NCBI GenBank assembly: GCA_902591925.1
Contig: CACJCN010000004.1
Location: 79,854 to 143,853 of the forward strand
From: an uncultured SAR86 cluster bacterium
GTDB lineage: Bacteria > Pseudomonadota > Gammaproteobacteria > Magnimaribacterales > D2472
Direction of reading: 5' to 3'
Length of the DNA stretch: 64,000 bases
Positions 27,974 to 36,691 of this stretch are shown here, in pieces. Numbering within the stretch: position 1 is the first letter of the stretch; the number at the start of each line of letters is the position of its first letter. The position numbers were made by a program, and so were the translations under genes. The notes beneath the pieces were generated by a model. It did no database searches. It was given only the letters and a program-made list of their open reading frames with translations, and was not told the origin of the DNA.

Positions 27974-28002
27974 TAAATGTAATTTTATCCTATTTAACAT
28001 TT

Positions 28003-28021
28003 GGGGTGCATTATGCACCCC
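28003..28021 (-). terminator. Hairpin ending the hsp20 transcript
   Basis: GGGGTGCA and TGCACCCC form a perfect 8-bp stem with a 3-base loop, 18 bases past the hsp20 stop. The following bases are A/T mixed rather than a pure T run on the minus strand, so termination strength is uncertain. Confidence 0.5.
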
Positions 28022-28038
28022 ATTTCACATTATATAAG

Positions 28039-28491
28039 TTATTTACCTGAGATTTTTTTTGGTGATTTGATCTCAATCATCCTGGGTTTCTTCTCATCAG
28101 GAATAATTTTCTCAAGACTGATGGTTAATAAACCATTAATCAATTCAGCACCTTGAACAACAACATCCTCAGAAAGGGTAAATTGCTGTTTAAATGCTCT
28201 TTGAGCAATTCCTTGATATACAACCTTATTTTCACCATTAACAACTTCAGTAGTTGGCCCGTCGTAGCTTACAGAAAGAATTCCTTCTGCAAGCTCTATT
28301 TGGATATCATCTTTCGACAATCCAGCTACAGCAATCTCAATGGCAAAATAATTACCGTCTTTGCTAATGTTGTATGGTGGATAGCTTGACGATCTATCAT
28401 TGGACTCAGAGAGTCTTTGCAATCTATCAAACAAAGGTTCGAACCCTAGTACACGTGTTGTGAAAAATGGGTCTGTAAAGTTAAGTATCAT
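28039..28491 (-). CDS. Small heat-shock protein, Hsp20/IbpA family
   Basis: The 150-residue chaperone has the alpha-crystallin domain: PPYNISKDGNYFAIEIAVAG, then GILSVSYDG, and the C-terminal beta strands NGLLTISLEKIIPDEKKPR with an IEI tail (MIEIKS) in place of IxI. It binds unfolding proteins and holds them for refolding or for the ATP-dependent proteases. A very strong AGGAGG Shine-Dalgarno is partly buried in a hairpin of ROSE type, and a sigma-32-like promoter lies about 100 bases upstream, so heat control at two levels is likely. Confidence 0.95.
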   Translation of the reverse strand: MILNFTDPFFTTRVLGFEPLFDRLQRLSESNDRSSSYPPYNISKDGNYFAIEIAVAGLSKDDIQIELAEGILSVSYDGPTTEVVNGENKVVYQGIAQRAFKQQFTLSEDVVVQGAELINGLLTISLEKIIPDEKKPRMIEIKSPKKISGK

Positions 28492-28492
28492 A

Positions 28493-28577
28493 ATAGTCCT
28501 CCTTTAAAGCAACTATATAAATGTGCATCTAAAATAAGCATACACTTGTTAAAGCGAAGATCCGTTATGGCATCTTC
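28493..28577 (-). promoter_or_regulatory. Candidate ROSE-type RNA thermometer in the hsp20 5'UTR
   Basis: Three successive hairpins can be drawn on the minus strand. 28556-28577: GAAGAT/ATCTTC with an inner CC/GG. 28523-28545: GUGUAU/AUGCAC. 28493-28516: AUAGU/ACUAU closing UUGCUU against the AGGAGG Shine-Dalgarno. A UUGCU-type segment facing the ribosome site, with G-G and U-G mismatches that melt with heat, is the hallmark of ROSE elements upstream of ibpA/hsp20 genes. Pairings were found by eye, not by folding software. Confidence 0.65.
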
Positions 28578-28589
28578 ATCAATGAATAC

Positions 28590-28615
28590 TTATGGCCATT
28601 ATTAACTTTTTCAAG
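28590..28615 (-). promoter_or_regulatory. Sigma-32-like promoter of hsp20
   Basis: On the minus strand CTTGAAA (28609-28615) matches the -35 of heat-shock promoters, and GGCCATAA (28590-28597) resembles the -10 CCCCATNT at a spacing of 11-13 bases. Transcription would start near 28583 and give a leader of about 90 bases, the usual size for a ROSE leader. Confidence 0.5.
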
Positions 28616-28685
28616 CTTTCTTTTTTTGTAATTTTAAAATATCCTTATATAAGAACTTTTTTAAAACTCAATTGTCAAAATTATT

Positions 28686-29090
28686 ATGAAAACCAAATTT
28701 ATTTTGCTTACATTTATATTTTCTTTTGCTTCTATTTTTGATGCTAAAGATGCACAACCCTTAATCGAAGAGGGTCAAACGTGGTATCTTGAATCAAGAA
28801 GCAATAAACTGACTCCTTCAAATAGCAAGGTTTTATATTTTTTTTCTAATGATGCTTATAACATCCATCAGGCAAGATTATTTTCAGATTGGGATAGGTT
28901 TTCAATTATAGATTCAAAAAACTTAGTCAGACTAAACACTGGTGATAGGGTAGAAATTTTAAAATCTAAACACTTTGAAAAAATTTATGAAGTTAAGCTT
29001 TTAGACGGCTTTGAAAAAAACAGAAAATACTACGTTATTAAAGATGACCTTCTAAAACACTATAAATTATCTAAAGCTGAAGAATCATGA
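28686..29090 (+). CDS. Exported protein of unknown function
   Basis: The 134-residue precursor has a signal peptide (MKTKFILLTFIFSFASIFDA) and a hydrophilic mature part with alternating beta-type segments (RVEILKSKHFEKIYEVKLLDG), somewhat like a small SH3-like or OB-type domain. No family recognised. Its stop overlaps the start of the glycine-zipper lipoprotein (ATGA), so the two envelope proteins are probably co-expressed with recX downstream. Confidence 0.7.
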   Translation: MKTKFILLTFIFSFASIFDAKDAQPLIEEGQTWYLESRSNKLTPSNSKVLYFFSNDAYNIHQARLFSDWDRFSIIDSKNLVRLNTGDRVEILKSKHFEKIYEVKLLDGFEKNRKYYVIKDDLLKHYKLSKAEES

Positions 29091-29542
29091 AAAACTTGTT
29101 ATTAATTGCGATTATTTTCATTACATCTTCATGTGTAAATAATTCATTACAACCTGATGTTGTTTCTAGATCGGACGCTCAGAAACAACAATATGTGATT
29201 TTTGGAACAATTATGGATGTTTCAATTGTAACAATTGAAGGTGATAGAGAAGTTGGTGCTGCAGCTGGAGCAGCTATTGGGGCAGCTGTTGGCAAAAATA
29301 CAACAGATTCAGAACCAGAATCTGATATTGCTACAGTTTTAGGAGGTTTGGTAGGTTCAGCTATTGGATCTGAGATTGGTTCAGCAGTTACAAAGAAAGA
29401 TGGGGTTGAATTATTAATAGAGACCGAGTCTGGTAGCTTTATTTCTATTATCCAAGAGGTTGGTAATTTTTCATATAATACTGGTCAAAAGGTAAGAATC
29501 ATAAAAAGAAATGGAAAATCAAGAGTTATTCCTTTTGAATAA
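29087..29542 (+). CDS. Glycine-zipper outer-membrane lipoprotein, SlyB-like
   Basis: The 151-residue product has a lipobox (ITSSC, Cys16) and two Gly/Ala-zipper segments (GAAAGAAIGAAVG, and LGGLVGSAIGSEIGSA) in the order seen in SlyB/17-kDa-antigen (Rick_17kDa) lipoproteins. A C-terminal beta domain carries ETESGSFISIIQ and KVRIIKRNGKSRVIP, also typical of SlyB. SlyB forms rings that stabilise outer-membrane proteins under stress; that role here is by analogy. The last base of its stop (TAATG) is the first base of the recX start. Confidence 0.85.
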   Translation: MKNLLLIAIIFITSSCVNNSLQPDVVSRSDAQKQQYVIFGTIMDVSIVTIEGDREVGAAAGAAIGAAVGKNTTDSEPESDIATVLGGLVGSAIGSEIGSAVTKKDGVELLIETESGSFISIIQEVGNFSYNTGQKVRIIKRNGKSRVIPFE

Positions 29543-29994
29543 TGTCAGATGATCTATTCAATATAATATATAACAAATCTCTAGATTTATTATCGAGAAG
29601 AGAACACTCAATTAAAGAAATTAAAGAAAAGCTATCTGCACGTTTTGAACAAAAAGAAATAATAGAATCTGTTATTGAAAAACTTAGTGATAATAACTTA
29701 GTAAATAATACAAGATTTGCTGAAGCTTATGTATCTGCTAGAAAAAGAAAAGGATTCGGGCCTAAAAAGATTGCTTTTGAATTGACATCAAAAGGTATTG
29801 ATGAATCAGTATCACGTAATGTAATTATTGAAGAGGGTGATTGGGAATCGGCTGCTAAATTAGCTTTTTCAAAAAAATTCAAAGATGGGCCTAGTCTTGA
29901 TACCAATGAAAAATTAAAACAAAAAAGTTTTCTACAAAATAGAGGTTTTAGATTTAAAGAAATCGAATCAGTTTTTACTAATGACATGTTATGA
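29542..29994 (+). CDS. recX: Regulatory protein RecX
   Basis: A 150-residue protein made of three-helix RecX repeats: LDLLSRREHSIKEIKEKLSAR, then LVNNTRFAEAYVSARKRKGFGPKKIAFEL. RecX caps RecA filaments and inhibits recombination. It is usually next to recA; here recA is not in the window and recX is linked instead to dnaX, recR and an envelope gene. The start overlaps the preceding stop by one base. Confidence 0.9.
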   Translation: MSDDLFNIIYNKSLDLLSRREHSIKEIKEKLSARFEQKEIIESVIEKLSDNNLVNNTRFAEAYVSARKRKGFGPKKIAFELTSKGIDESVSRNVIIEEGDWESAAKLAFSKKFKDGPSLDTNEKLKQKSFLQNRGFRFKEIESVFTNDML

Positions 29995-30003
29995 TTCAAT
30001 GCT

Positions 30004-31584
30004 ATGTCTTATGAGGTTTTAGCTAGAAAATATAGACCATCTTGCTTTGAAGAAGTTATCGGCCAAGAGCATGTTGTTAAGGCTTTAGTAAATAGCATTG
30101 AGTCGGAAAAAATTCATCAAGCATTTATATTTTCAGGAACAAGGGGAGTTGGTAAGACTACTATTGCAAGAATTTTAGCAAAATGTTTAAACTGCGAGAG
30201 TAACTCCAAGCCAACATCAGTACCATGCAATAAATGTTCTAATACTATTGAAATTACTGCTGGAAGAAGTGTTGACTTTTTAGAAATTGATGCTGCATCT
30301 AATACTCAAGTTGAAAAAATAAGGGACTTAATAGAAACAGTTGAATACAAACCTGCTAAAGGAAGATATAAGATTTTTCTCATTGACGAAGTTCACATGC
30401 TTTCTACCGCAAGTTTCAATGCTCTTCTGAAGACCTTAGAAGAACCACCGTCCCATATTGTATTTATTTTTGCAACTACCAACCCAGAAAAAATCCCAAA
30501 GACAGTTCAATCAAGGTGTTTGCAGCTAAATCTTAAAACAGTCAATGAAGAAATGTTAAACAACCACCTAAATCAGATATTAAAGAAAGAAAAAATCAAA
30601 CATGATGACGAAAGTACTCAACTAATATCAAAATCTGCAAACGGATCCGTTAGAGATGCTTTGACGATTCTGGATCAAGCTATAGCTCATGGTAATGGCG
30701 AGCTTAATAGTAATGAAGTAAAGAAATTATTGGGTACAATCGATGATTCACTTTTATTTGAGCTTTTAGAGGGCATAGTCGATGGAGATGGTAAGAAAGT
30801 TTTTGATAAGCTTGCTGAAATTGAACAGTTGTTACCAGAATATGATGTTATTCTTCGAGATTTGATAAGTATTCTTCATCAAGTTTCACTTGAACAGGTT
30901 CTTAATAATTCAGAAAGTGAAAATATAAAAAAAGTATCCAATAAAATTGATAAAGAGTTTTGTCAACTTTTATACGAAATCGGTATGAATTCTTTTACTA
31001 GATTTTCTGTACATCCAAGCCCAAAAGAATGTCTTGAAATTTGTTTATTAAGAATGCTTACTTTTAATCCCCTTCAGAAACTTTCAGAAAATAACCAAGA
31101 CTCAACTCCAAGTAATTCAGAAAAAAAAAATCTCAAAAAAGTTGATGAAAAAATAAAAAAAGTTAACAGCCCTTCGTCTGAAGAATCAAGCAAAAAAAAG
31201 TTCCTTAACAATAACGAAGACTGGGTGAAATTATTTAATTCTTTAAAATTAAGTCCTTTTGCAAGAAATTATTTTGGAAATATGTCGTTATTTTCACACA
31301 ATAATGAAGGTATGATTTTAAAAGCAGATTTAAATTCAGGAAAAGTGCCCGAGAATATTATGTCGGAATTTAAAACTGCCGTTGAGAGTATATTTTCAAA
31401 CAAAATTAATATTAAAATTGAAAAAGGGGATGTAATTAATTCTCCAATCCAATTAAATGAAAGTAAAATAGAAAAAGAAGAAAACTTGGCAAAAGATCAA
31501 ATAAGTAATGATAAAGAAATACAAGATTTTGTTAAAAAATTTAATGGAAAGATAAAGCCAGAAACCATTAAACCCTCAAAGTAA
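30004..31584 (+). CDS. dnaX: DNA polymerase III subunit gamma/tau
   Basis: The 526-residue clamp-loader ATPase has Walker A GTRGVGKT (45-52), the four zinc cysteines at 61, 64, 75 and 78, Walker B LIDEVHML, and the AAA+ sensor region. From residue about 365 the sequence becomes Lys/Glu/Ser-rich, then a tau-specific C-terminal domain follows. The linker contains a run of ten As (31121-31130) and a second A7 run (31155-31161), both of which could cause slippage to an early stop and give a short gamma form as in other bacteria. recR follows after 3 bp; the usual ybaB gene between them is absent. Confidence 0.97.
   Translation: MSYEVLARKYRPSCFEEVIGQEHVVKALVNSIESEKIHQAFIFSGTRGVGKTTIARILAKCLNCESNSKPTSVPCNKCSNTIEITAGRSVDFLEIDAASNTQVEKIRDLIETVEYKPAKGRYKIFLIDEVHMLSTASFNALLKTLEEPPSHIVFIFATTNPEKIPKTVQSRCLQLNLKTVNEEMLNNHLNQILKKEKIKHDDESTQLISKSANGSVRDALTILDQAIAHGNGELNSNEVKKLLGTIDDSLLFELLEGIVDGDGKKVFDKLAEIEQLLPEYDVILRDLISILHQVSLEQVLNNSESENIKKVSNKIDKEFCQLLYEIGMNSFTRFSVHPSPKECLEICLLRMLTFNPLQKLSENNQDSTPSNSEKKNLKKVDEKIKKVNSPSSEESSKKKFLNNNEDWVKLFNSLKLSPFARNYFGNMSLFSHNNEGMILKADLNSGKVPENIMSEFKTAVESIFSNKINIKIEKGDVINSPIQLNESKIEKEENLAKDQISNDKEIQDFVKKFNGKIKPETIKPSK
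31121..31130 (+). promoter_or_regulatory. A10 slippage site in dnaX
   Basis: Ten As within GAA AAA AAA AAT (codons 373-376). Adding one A, or a -1 ribosomal slip at A AAA AAA, leads to TGA at 31143-31145; losing one A leads to TAA a few codons further on. Either event yields a protein of about 380 residues, close to the end of the clamp-loader core. Confidence 0.5.
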
Positions 31585-31587
31585 ACA

Positions 31588-32184
31588 ATGAACCAAGATC
31601 TATTAAATGAACTTATAAATGCATTAACTATCCTACCTGGTGTTGGGAAAAAATCTGCTCAAAGAATGGCATTGTATTTACTTGATAGGAATAAAGATGG
31701 TGCTAGCATATTAGCAAACACTCTATCTAATGCCATCGAAAGTATTCAAAGATGCTCAAATTGCAGAATGCTTACATCAAATAATTTATGTGGAGTTTGC
31801 TCTGATTCAACAAGAGATACAAACAGTATTTGTGTTGTTGAGAGTCCATCTGATGTATTAGCCATTGAGTCAACTGGTGGCTATAGAGGCAGATATTTTG
31901 TTTTATTAGGAAGGCTGTCGCCAATTGATGGAATTGGACCAGAAGATTTGGGTATTGATGACCTATTAAACATTACTAATAATGATGAAGTAAAAGAAGT
32001 AATCCTTGCAACTAGTAGCACCGTAGAAGGTGATGCAACAGCAATATTTATAAAAGATCATATAAAAAGTGCAAAGGTTTCAAGAATTTCTTATGGTATT
32101 CCAATTGGAGGAGAATTAGAGTATGTTGATGGAACTACAATTGCTAGGGCAATAGAAGGAAGGATAGAAATAGATGTCGATTAA
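31588..32184 (+). CDS. recR: Recombination mediator RecR
   Basis: The 198-residue protein has the N-terminal HhH ([17 protein letters not shown]), the C4 zinc finger [18 protein letters not shown] and a TOPRIM domain ([15 protein letters not shown], then [14 protein letters not shown]), in the usual order and length. With RecO and RecF it loads RecA on gapped DNA. It overlaps the dcd start by 11 bp. Confidence 0.97.
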   Translation: MNQDLLNELINALTILPGVGKKSAQRMALYLLDRNKDGASILANTLSNAIESIQRCSNCRMLTSNNLCGVCSDSTRDTNSICVVESPSDVLAIESTGGYRGRYFVLLGRLSPIDGIGPEDLGIDDLLNITNNDEVKEVILATSSTVEGDATAIFIKDHIKSAKVSRISYGIPIGGELEYVDGTTIARAIEGRIEIDVD

Positions 32185-32743
32185 ATCAGATAAATGGATT
32201 CAAAAAATGTCACAGGAGCATAATATGATTGATCCATTTTCGAAAAATCAAGTAAGGCTTGATGATAATGGTAATAAACTAATTTCTTATGGAGTTTCTA
32301 GTTATGGATATGACGTCAGATGCTCCAATGAATTTAAAGTTTTTACAAATATTCATTCTGCGATAGTCGATCCCAAGTCATTTGATGAAAAAAGTTTTGT
32401 GGATATTAATTCAGATGTTTGTATTATTCCTCCAAATTCTTTTGCATTGGCTAGAACCGTTGAGTATTTTAAAATTCCCAGGAATATTCTTACTGTATGT
32501 TTAGGAAAATCAACATATGCAAGATGCGGAATTATTGTAAACGTAACTCCGCTTGAACCTGAATGGGAGGGTCATGTTACTCTTGAGTTCTCAAATACAA
32601 CGAATCTCCCTGCAAAAATTTATGCCGGAGAGGGAGTTGCTCAAATGCTGTTTTTTGAATCAGATGAAGAGTGTGAGATAAGTTATAAAGATCGTGATGG
32701 AAAATATCAAGGACAAACTGGCGTTACTTTACCCAAGACTTAA
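32174..32743 (+). CDS. dcd: dCTP deaminase
   Basis: A 189-residue trimeric deaminase. The signature [20 protein letters not shown] with the catalytic Glu, followed by [13 protein letters not shown], is unmistakable. It converts dCTP to dUTP, the first step to dTMP by way of dUTPase. Its 3' end overlaps the convergent DUF3108 gene by 15 bp. Confidence 0.97.
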   Translation: MSIKSDKWIQKMSQEHNMIDPFSKNQVRLDDNGNKLISYGVSSYGYDVRCSNEFKVFTNIHSAIVDPKSFDEKSFVDINSDVCIIPPNSFALARTVEYFKIPRNILTVCLGKSTYARCGIIVNVTPLEPEWEGHVTLEFSNTTNLPAKIYAGEGVAQMLFFESDEECEISYKDRDGKYQGQTGVTLPKT

Positions 32744-33415
32744 AACCTCTAAAAGCGTTAACGTATTCGTTGTTTCAGGACTCGCATCAATTATTTTAAT
32801 GAACATGTGTTCGAGCTCTTCAGCAAGATAATAGGTTACTTTTCTATCACTATTTGATCTTGTTCTTTCAAGTATTACGCATTGTAATGTTTGTCCATTA
32901 AACATACATTCTTCAAGTCCAACAACATTAAATTCGTAAGATTTCGATCCTCCTTCTTCCATATCTACAATATTAATTTTGAAACTTTTTAGACCCTGTT
33001 TTACCTTTGTTCTTATCATGATTTGAACATTTAAAGGATCATATACTAATTTATCCTTCAAAGATGCAACCCACTTGTTAATACCTTCAGAGCGAACCTC
33101 CATAGTCTCGTAATCAAAATTTAAGTATTGATCTCTATCAAGAAATTTTGGTCTGATTTTTATTTCGTATGAATCTGAAATAACTTCGTTATTTTTAATG
33201 CCAAATTTTGATAAAAAAAATAAATTTGCAAATAGATTTGACGCCTTAAATTTCATCTCATGACCATTTTCAGTTTTATAAAATTCTCTTACTCCAGAAA
33301 TTGATATTTCTTCTGATTTAAAGCTATATTTTGCCGAATAAGCAGGTATTTCAGACGAAATGGCATACGTTGATATAAAAATCGCCAAAAGAAAATGCAT
33401 TAGATTAGATTTCAT
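32729..33415 (-). CDS. DUF3108 domain-containing exported protein
   Basis: The 228-residue precursor has a signal peptide ([20 protein letters not shown]). The mature protein is beta-rich with [11 protein letters not shown] and [16 protein letters not shown], matching the DUF3108 family usually found next to purN in gammaproteobacteria. Role unknown, probably envelope. It overlaps the end of purN by 11 bp. Confidence 0.85.
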   Translation of the reverse strand: MKSNLMHFLLAIFISTYAISSEIPAYSAKYSFKSEEISISGVREFYKTENGHEMKFKASNLFANLFFLSKFGIKNNEVISDSYEIKIRPKFLDRDQYLNFDYETMEVRSEGINKWVASLKDKLVYDPLNVQIMIRTKVKQGLKSFKINIVDMEEGGSKSYEFNVVGLEECMFNGQTLQCVILERTRSNSDRKVTYYLAEELEHMFIKIIDASPETTNTLTLLEVLSLG

Positions 33416-34055
33416 AACTTTTTTTAATTAGCTTGTGATTGTGTAAATTAATATTTCGATATTTGACCTCGTTATTATCTAGATAAATATTTTCATTGCA
33501 AATCTCATTTATAATTTCTGGTAGTAACAAGTGTTCTATTTTATGAATACGTTTAATCATATTCTCCAAAGTTTCATTTTTATTTATATCAATTAATCCC
33601 TGAGCAATTAATGGACCAGCATCTAATTCAGCTGAAACATAATGTATCGAAATGCCATGACGAGGATCTTTATTTTCAAGAACTTTTTCATGAGTATTTA
33701 ATCCTGGATATTTGGGAAGAAGAGAAGGGTGAAGATTAATCATTTTATTGGAAAATTTAGTTGTAATTTTAGGACCAAGTACTCTCATGAAGCCTGCCAA
33801 AACAATTAAATCTGGATTGAGCATATCTAAAAAATCTTCTAACGAATTTTCAAAATCAATTCTAGATGAAAACTTTTTATGATTAATAATTTTTGATGCA
33901 ATATTGTAATTTGATGCCCTAGTAAGCCCGTAAGCATCAGGATTGTTAGATATTACATGAATAATTTTTCCATTAATCTTTTTCGCATCGCATGATTCTA
34001 TAATTGCTTCTAAATTAGAGCCACTACCTGATATCAAGACTACAATTTTTTTCAT
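33405..34055 (-). CDS. purN: Phosphoribosylglycinamide formyltransferase
   Basis: The 216-residue enzyme has the N-terminal GSGSNLEAII phosphate loop and the catalytic NLHPSLLPKYPGLNTHEKVL with HGISIHYVSAELDAGPLI (catalytic Asn, His and Asp). It transfers formyl from 10-formyl-THF to GAR in purine synthesis. It lies 9 bp after purM and is co-transcribed with it. Confidence 0.96.
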   Translation of the reverse strand: MKKIVVLISGSGSNLEAIIESCDAKKINGKIIHVISNNPDAYGLTRASNYNIASKIINHKKFSSRIDFENSLEDFLDMLNPDLIVLAGFMRVLGPKITTKFSNKMINLHPSLLPKYPGLNTHEKVLENKDPRHGISIHYVSAELDAGPLIAQGLIDINKNETLENMIKRIHKIEHLLLPEIINEICNENIYLDNNEVKYRNINLHNHKLIKKSYEI

Positions 34056-34064
34056 TTTTATTAT

Positions 34065-35096
34065 TTAGACAAATATTACAGAAGATTTTTCCTTTTTATT
34101 TTTGACTGTTCCAATGACAAAACTATTCATTTCTAATTCTTTTATTCTTTTAGAGATATCTAATACATCATCTTTATCAACAAAAAGCACCATGCCTATT
34201 CCACAATTAAATATTCTATACATATCACTATCAGATATGTTTCCATTTTCTTTTAACCATTTAAAAATATCTGGCATTTCCCATGAACTGGTATCAATTT
34301 CTAAGCAAAGGTCATTTGTTATTGATCTTGGTAGATTTTCTGTAAGACCACCTCCAGTTATATGCGATAGTGCATTTATCTTACAATTTGAAATTAATTC
34401 CATAATTAACTTGGGATAAAGTAAAGTTGGCTGAAGACATTTTTTAGCTATTTTATTTTTTTCATCTTCAGTTAACTTGGATTCTTTAATGATCTTTCTT
34501 ATTAGAGAGAATCCATTTGAATGTGGACCGCTTGACTCAATGCCTATCAATACATTATCACACATGACATTATCATTTTTAATTATCTTATCCTTGCTGA
34601 CACATCCAACCGAAAATCCTGCAAGATCAAAATTATTATCAATATAATGACCAGGCATCTCAGCAGTTTCACCGCCTAAAAGAGCACAATCAGATTTTAT
34701 GCATGCATCTGCAATACTTTTTACAACAGTAGTTGCCTCATTAACATTGAGCTTAGATGAAGCATAATAATCTAGAAAAAAAAGGGGCTTTGCTCCACAT
34801 ACAATTAAATCATTTACACACATTGCCACAAGATCTTGACCAATGCCAGAAAGGTCATTGAACTCTTGAGCAAGCGAAACTTTGGTTCCAACTCCATCTG
34901 TACATGCAACTAAAACTGGATTATCAATTTCTTTATCAAGCTCATACATACCTGCAAAGCCTCCGATATTATTTAAAACATTTTGATTATGAGATGCGGC
35001 GACACTTTTTTTAATTTTATCAATAAGATTGTTACCAGCATCGATATCAACACCAGCTAATTTGTATGGATCATTTTCTATAATTTCTTTTGTCAT
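34065..35096 (-). CDS. purM: Phosphoribosylformylglycinamidine cyclo-ligase (AIR synthetase)
   Basis: The 343-residue protein shows [15 protein letters not shown], the ATP-binding [13 protein letters not shown], and [21 protein letters not shown]-like segments ([15 protein letters not shown]), all standard for PurM. It closes the imidazole ring of the purine pathway. It heads a purM-purN-DUF3108 operon and diverges from the DUF2066 gene across only 27 bp. Confidence 0.97.
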   Translation of the reverse strand: [343 protein letters not shown]

Positions 35097-35123
35097 TTAG
35101 AATACCTTCATACAATAAAAAAT

Positions 35124-36143
35124 ATGAAATTTGTAAAATATACTTCAGTATGCCTTATTATCTTTTCTAATATATGCTTTGGAAAGGAGTTTGATAAACT
35201 TTTTACAGTTTTCGAGCCAATTAATAGTTCATCACAAATTGAGAAATCAATAAATAATTCATTCAATACTATGATTTACAGATTAAGTGGTAGTGAGTCA
35301 CCTTCAAATATATGGAGAATCATAAATGCTGGTAATGCGCGTAAAAATTTTATTAAAAGCTACTCTGTTAAAAATATTAATAACGAAAGTTATTTAGAAG
35401 TAATTTTTAACAAAGATTTACTGATTGAAGTTTTTAACGAGCTTTCTATTCCAGTAATTAGCAATTCAAGGCCTGTTATGCTGTTTTTAATTGAAATTGA
35501 TTCAGGTACTGGCGAACCATATTATTTAACAAATTCACAAAATAATTCTGAACTAGATGATTTATTAAAAAACTATTTGAAAAAAGAGTCCTCTTCAAGA
35601 GGAATTTTTCTTGAACTCCCTGAGCTCGATTTAGTTGAAGTTAATCAGTTACTGAACTATAAGAGGCTTATTGATCTTGAAGATATTATTTACGAAAAAT
35701 ATATTTTTGATGAATTAATAAAAATCAAAATATCAAAAATAGGTATTGATCAATGGTCAATCGATGGCGACATTAATATAAATATAGATGACAAAGATTT
35801 TGTAAAAAATTTTATTGATAAGTTTAAAAAGCATACTAATTTCAGAATAAACAAAATTCTTGAAAAAAACCAAATCTTTACATCAAAAAAAGAAATAATT
35901 AATATTTCTGTATCCAATATTAAATCTTTTCAAGATTATAAAAACTCACGAAAGCTCATTGAGAATCTCGTTGGATTAAGGAACATAGATATAAACAGAT
36001 TTGAAATAGATACTGTTTTTTACAAACTAGGCATCTATGGTGACTTTGATTCAATTGTAAAAGAAATTTCTGAAAGTAATTTTCTTGAGATTAATAGTCA
36101 ATACAAAGATAGCTCTGAGATAAATATTAGTTTTGTTAGATGA
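35124..36143 (+). CDS. DUF2066 domain-containing exported protein
   Basis: The 339-residue precursor has a signal peptide (MKFVKYTSVCLIIFSNICFG). The segment MIYRLSGSESPSNIW and the repeated 'V.nI......Y' units match DUF2066 proteins, which in pseudomonads also lie between purM and hda. Function unknown, probably periplasmic. Its stop overlaps the next start by 4 bp (ATGA). Confidence 0.85.
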   Translation: MKFVKYTSVCLIIFSNICFGKEFDKLFTVFEPINSSSQIEKSINNSFNTMIYRLSGSESPSNIWRIINAGNARKNFIKSYSVKNINNESYLEVIFNKDLLIEVFNELSIPVISNSRPVMLFLIEIDSGTGEPYYLTNSQNNSELDDLLKNYLKKESSSRGIFLELPELDLVEVNQLLNYKRLIDLEDIIYEKYIFDELIKIKISKIGIDQWSIDGDININIDDKDFVKNFIDKFKKHTNFRINKILEKNQIFTSKKEIINISVSNIKSFQDYKNSRKLIENLVGLRNIDINRFEIDTVFYKLGIYGDFDSIVKEISESNFLEINSQYKDSSEINISFVR

Positions 36144-36691
36144 AAAAGTTTTTTATATTTATTCCTAACTTACTAACTATAGTTAGAATAGCTTTGGTTT
36201 ATCCAATCTTAAATAATATTTATTTAGGAAATTTTGAAATTAGTATTATTTATTTTGTTGTCGCCTCAGTTACTGATGGTTTGGACGGATTTATTGCTAG
36301 AAAAATGAATTGGCAAACTGAGCTTGGAACTCTTTTAGATCCAGTTGCAGACAAAATTCTTCTATCTGGATCTATCTTTATTTTATGGCTTAATCAATAT
36401 ATTCCATTTTATATCTTTGTTATTTTTTTTAGCAGAGATGTTGCCATTCTTTTAGGAGCTGCCATAAGAATGACAGTTATTGAATCTGATACACCAACAC
36501 CAAATTTTCTCGGGAAGTTAACTACCACTTTGCAAATAATCTATATTGCTATTATTTTCCTTAAAGAAATTATTGAGTTAAATCTTGGATTGTTTCCTCT
36601 TGATATATTAATAATTCTTGTAACTATATTGAGTTTAGCTGTATACGCATATAATTGGGTTCGAGATCTTAGGACTTATCATAATGAATAA
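36140..36691 (+). CDS. CDP-alcohol phosphatidyltransferase (PgsA-like)
   Basis: A 183-residue, six-helix membrane enzyme with the complete family motif DGLDGFIARKMNWQTELG followed by TLLDPVADK, in which the four Asp residues bind Mg2+ and CDP-diacylglycerol. It should make phosphatidylglycerol phosphate or a related phospholipid. I would expect pgsA, but the acceptor alcohol cannot be fixed from sequence alone. It overlaps hda by 8 bp. Confidence 0.9.
   Translation: MKKFFIFIPNLLTIVRIALVYPILNNIYLGNFEISIIYFVVASVTDGLDGFIARKMNWQTELGTLLDPVADKILLSGSIFILWLNQYIPFYIFVIFFSRDVAILLGAAIRMTVIESDTPTPNFLGKLTTTLQIIYIAIIFLKEIIELNLGLFPLDILIILVTILSLAVYAYNWVRDLRTYHNE

Noticed and set aside
28001..28018. Longer DsbD start at 28018
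   Set aside because: The ATG is inside the hairpin that ends hsp20 and the extra residues precede a good signal peptide.
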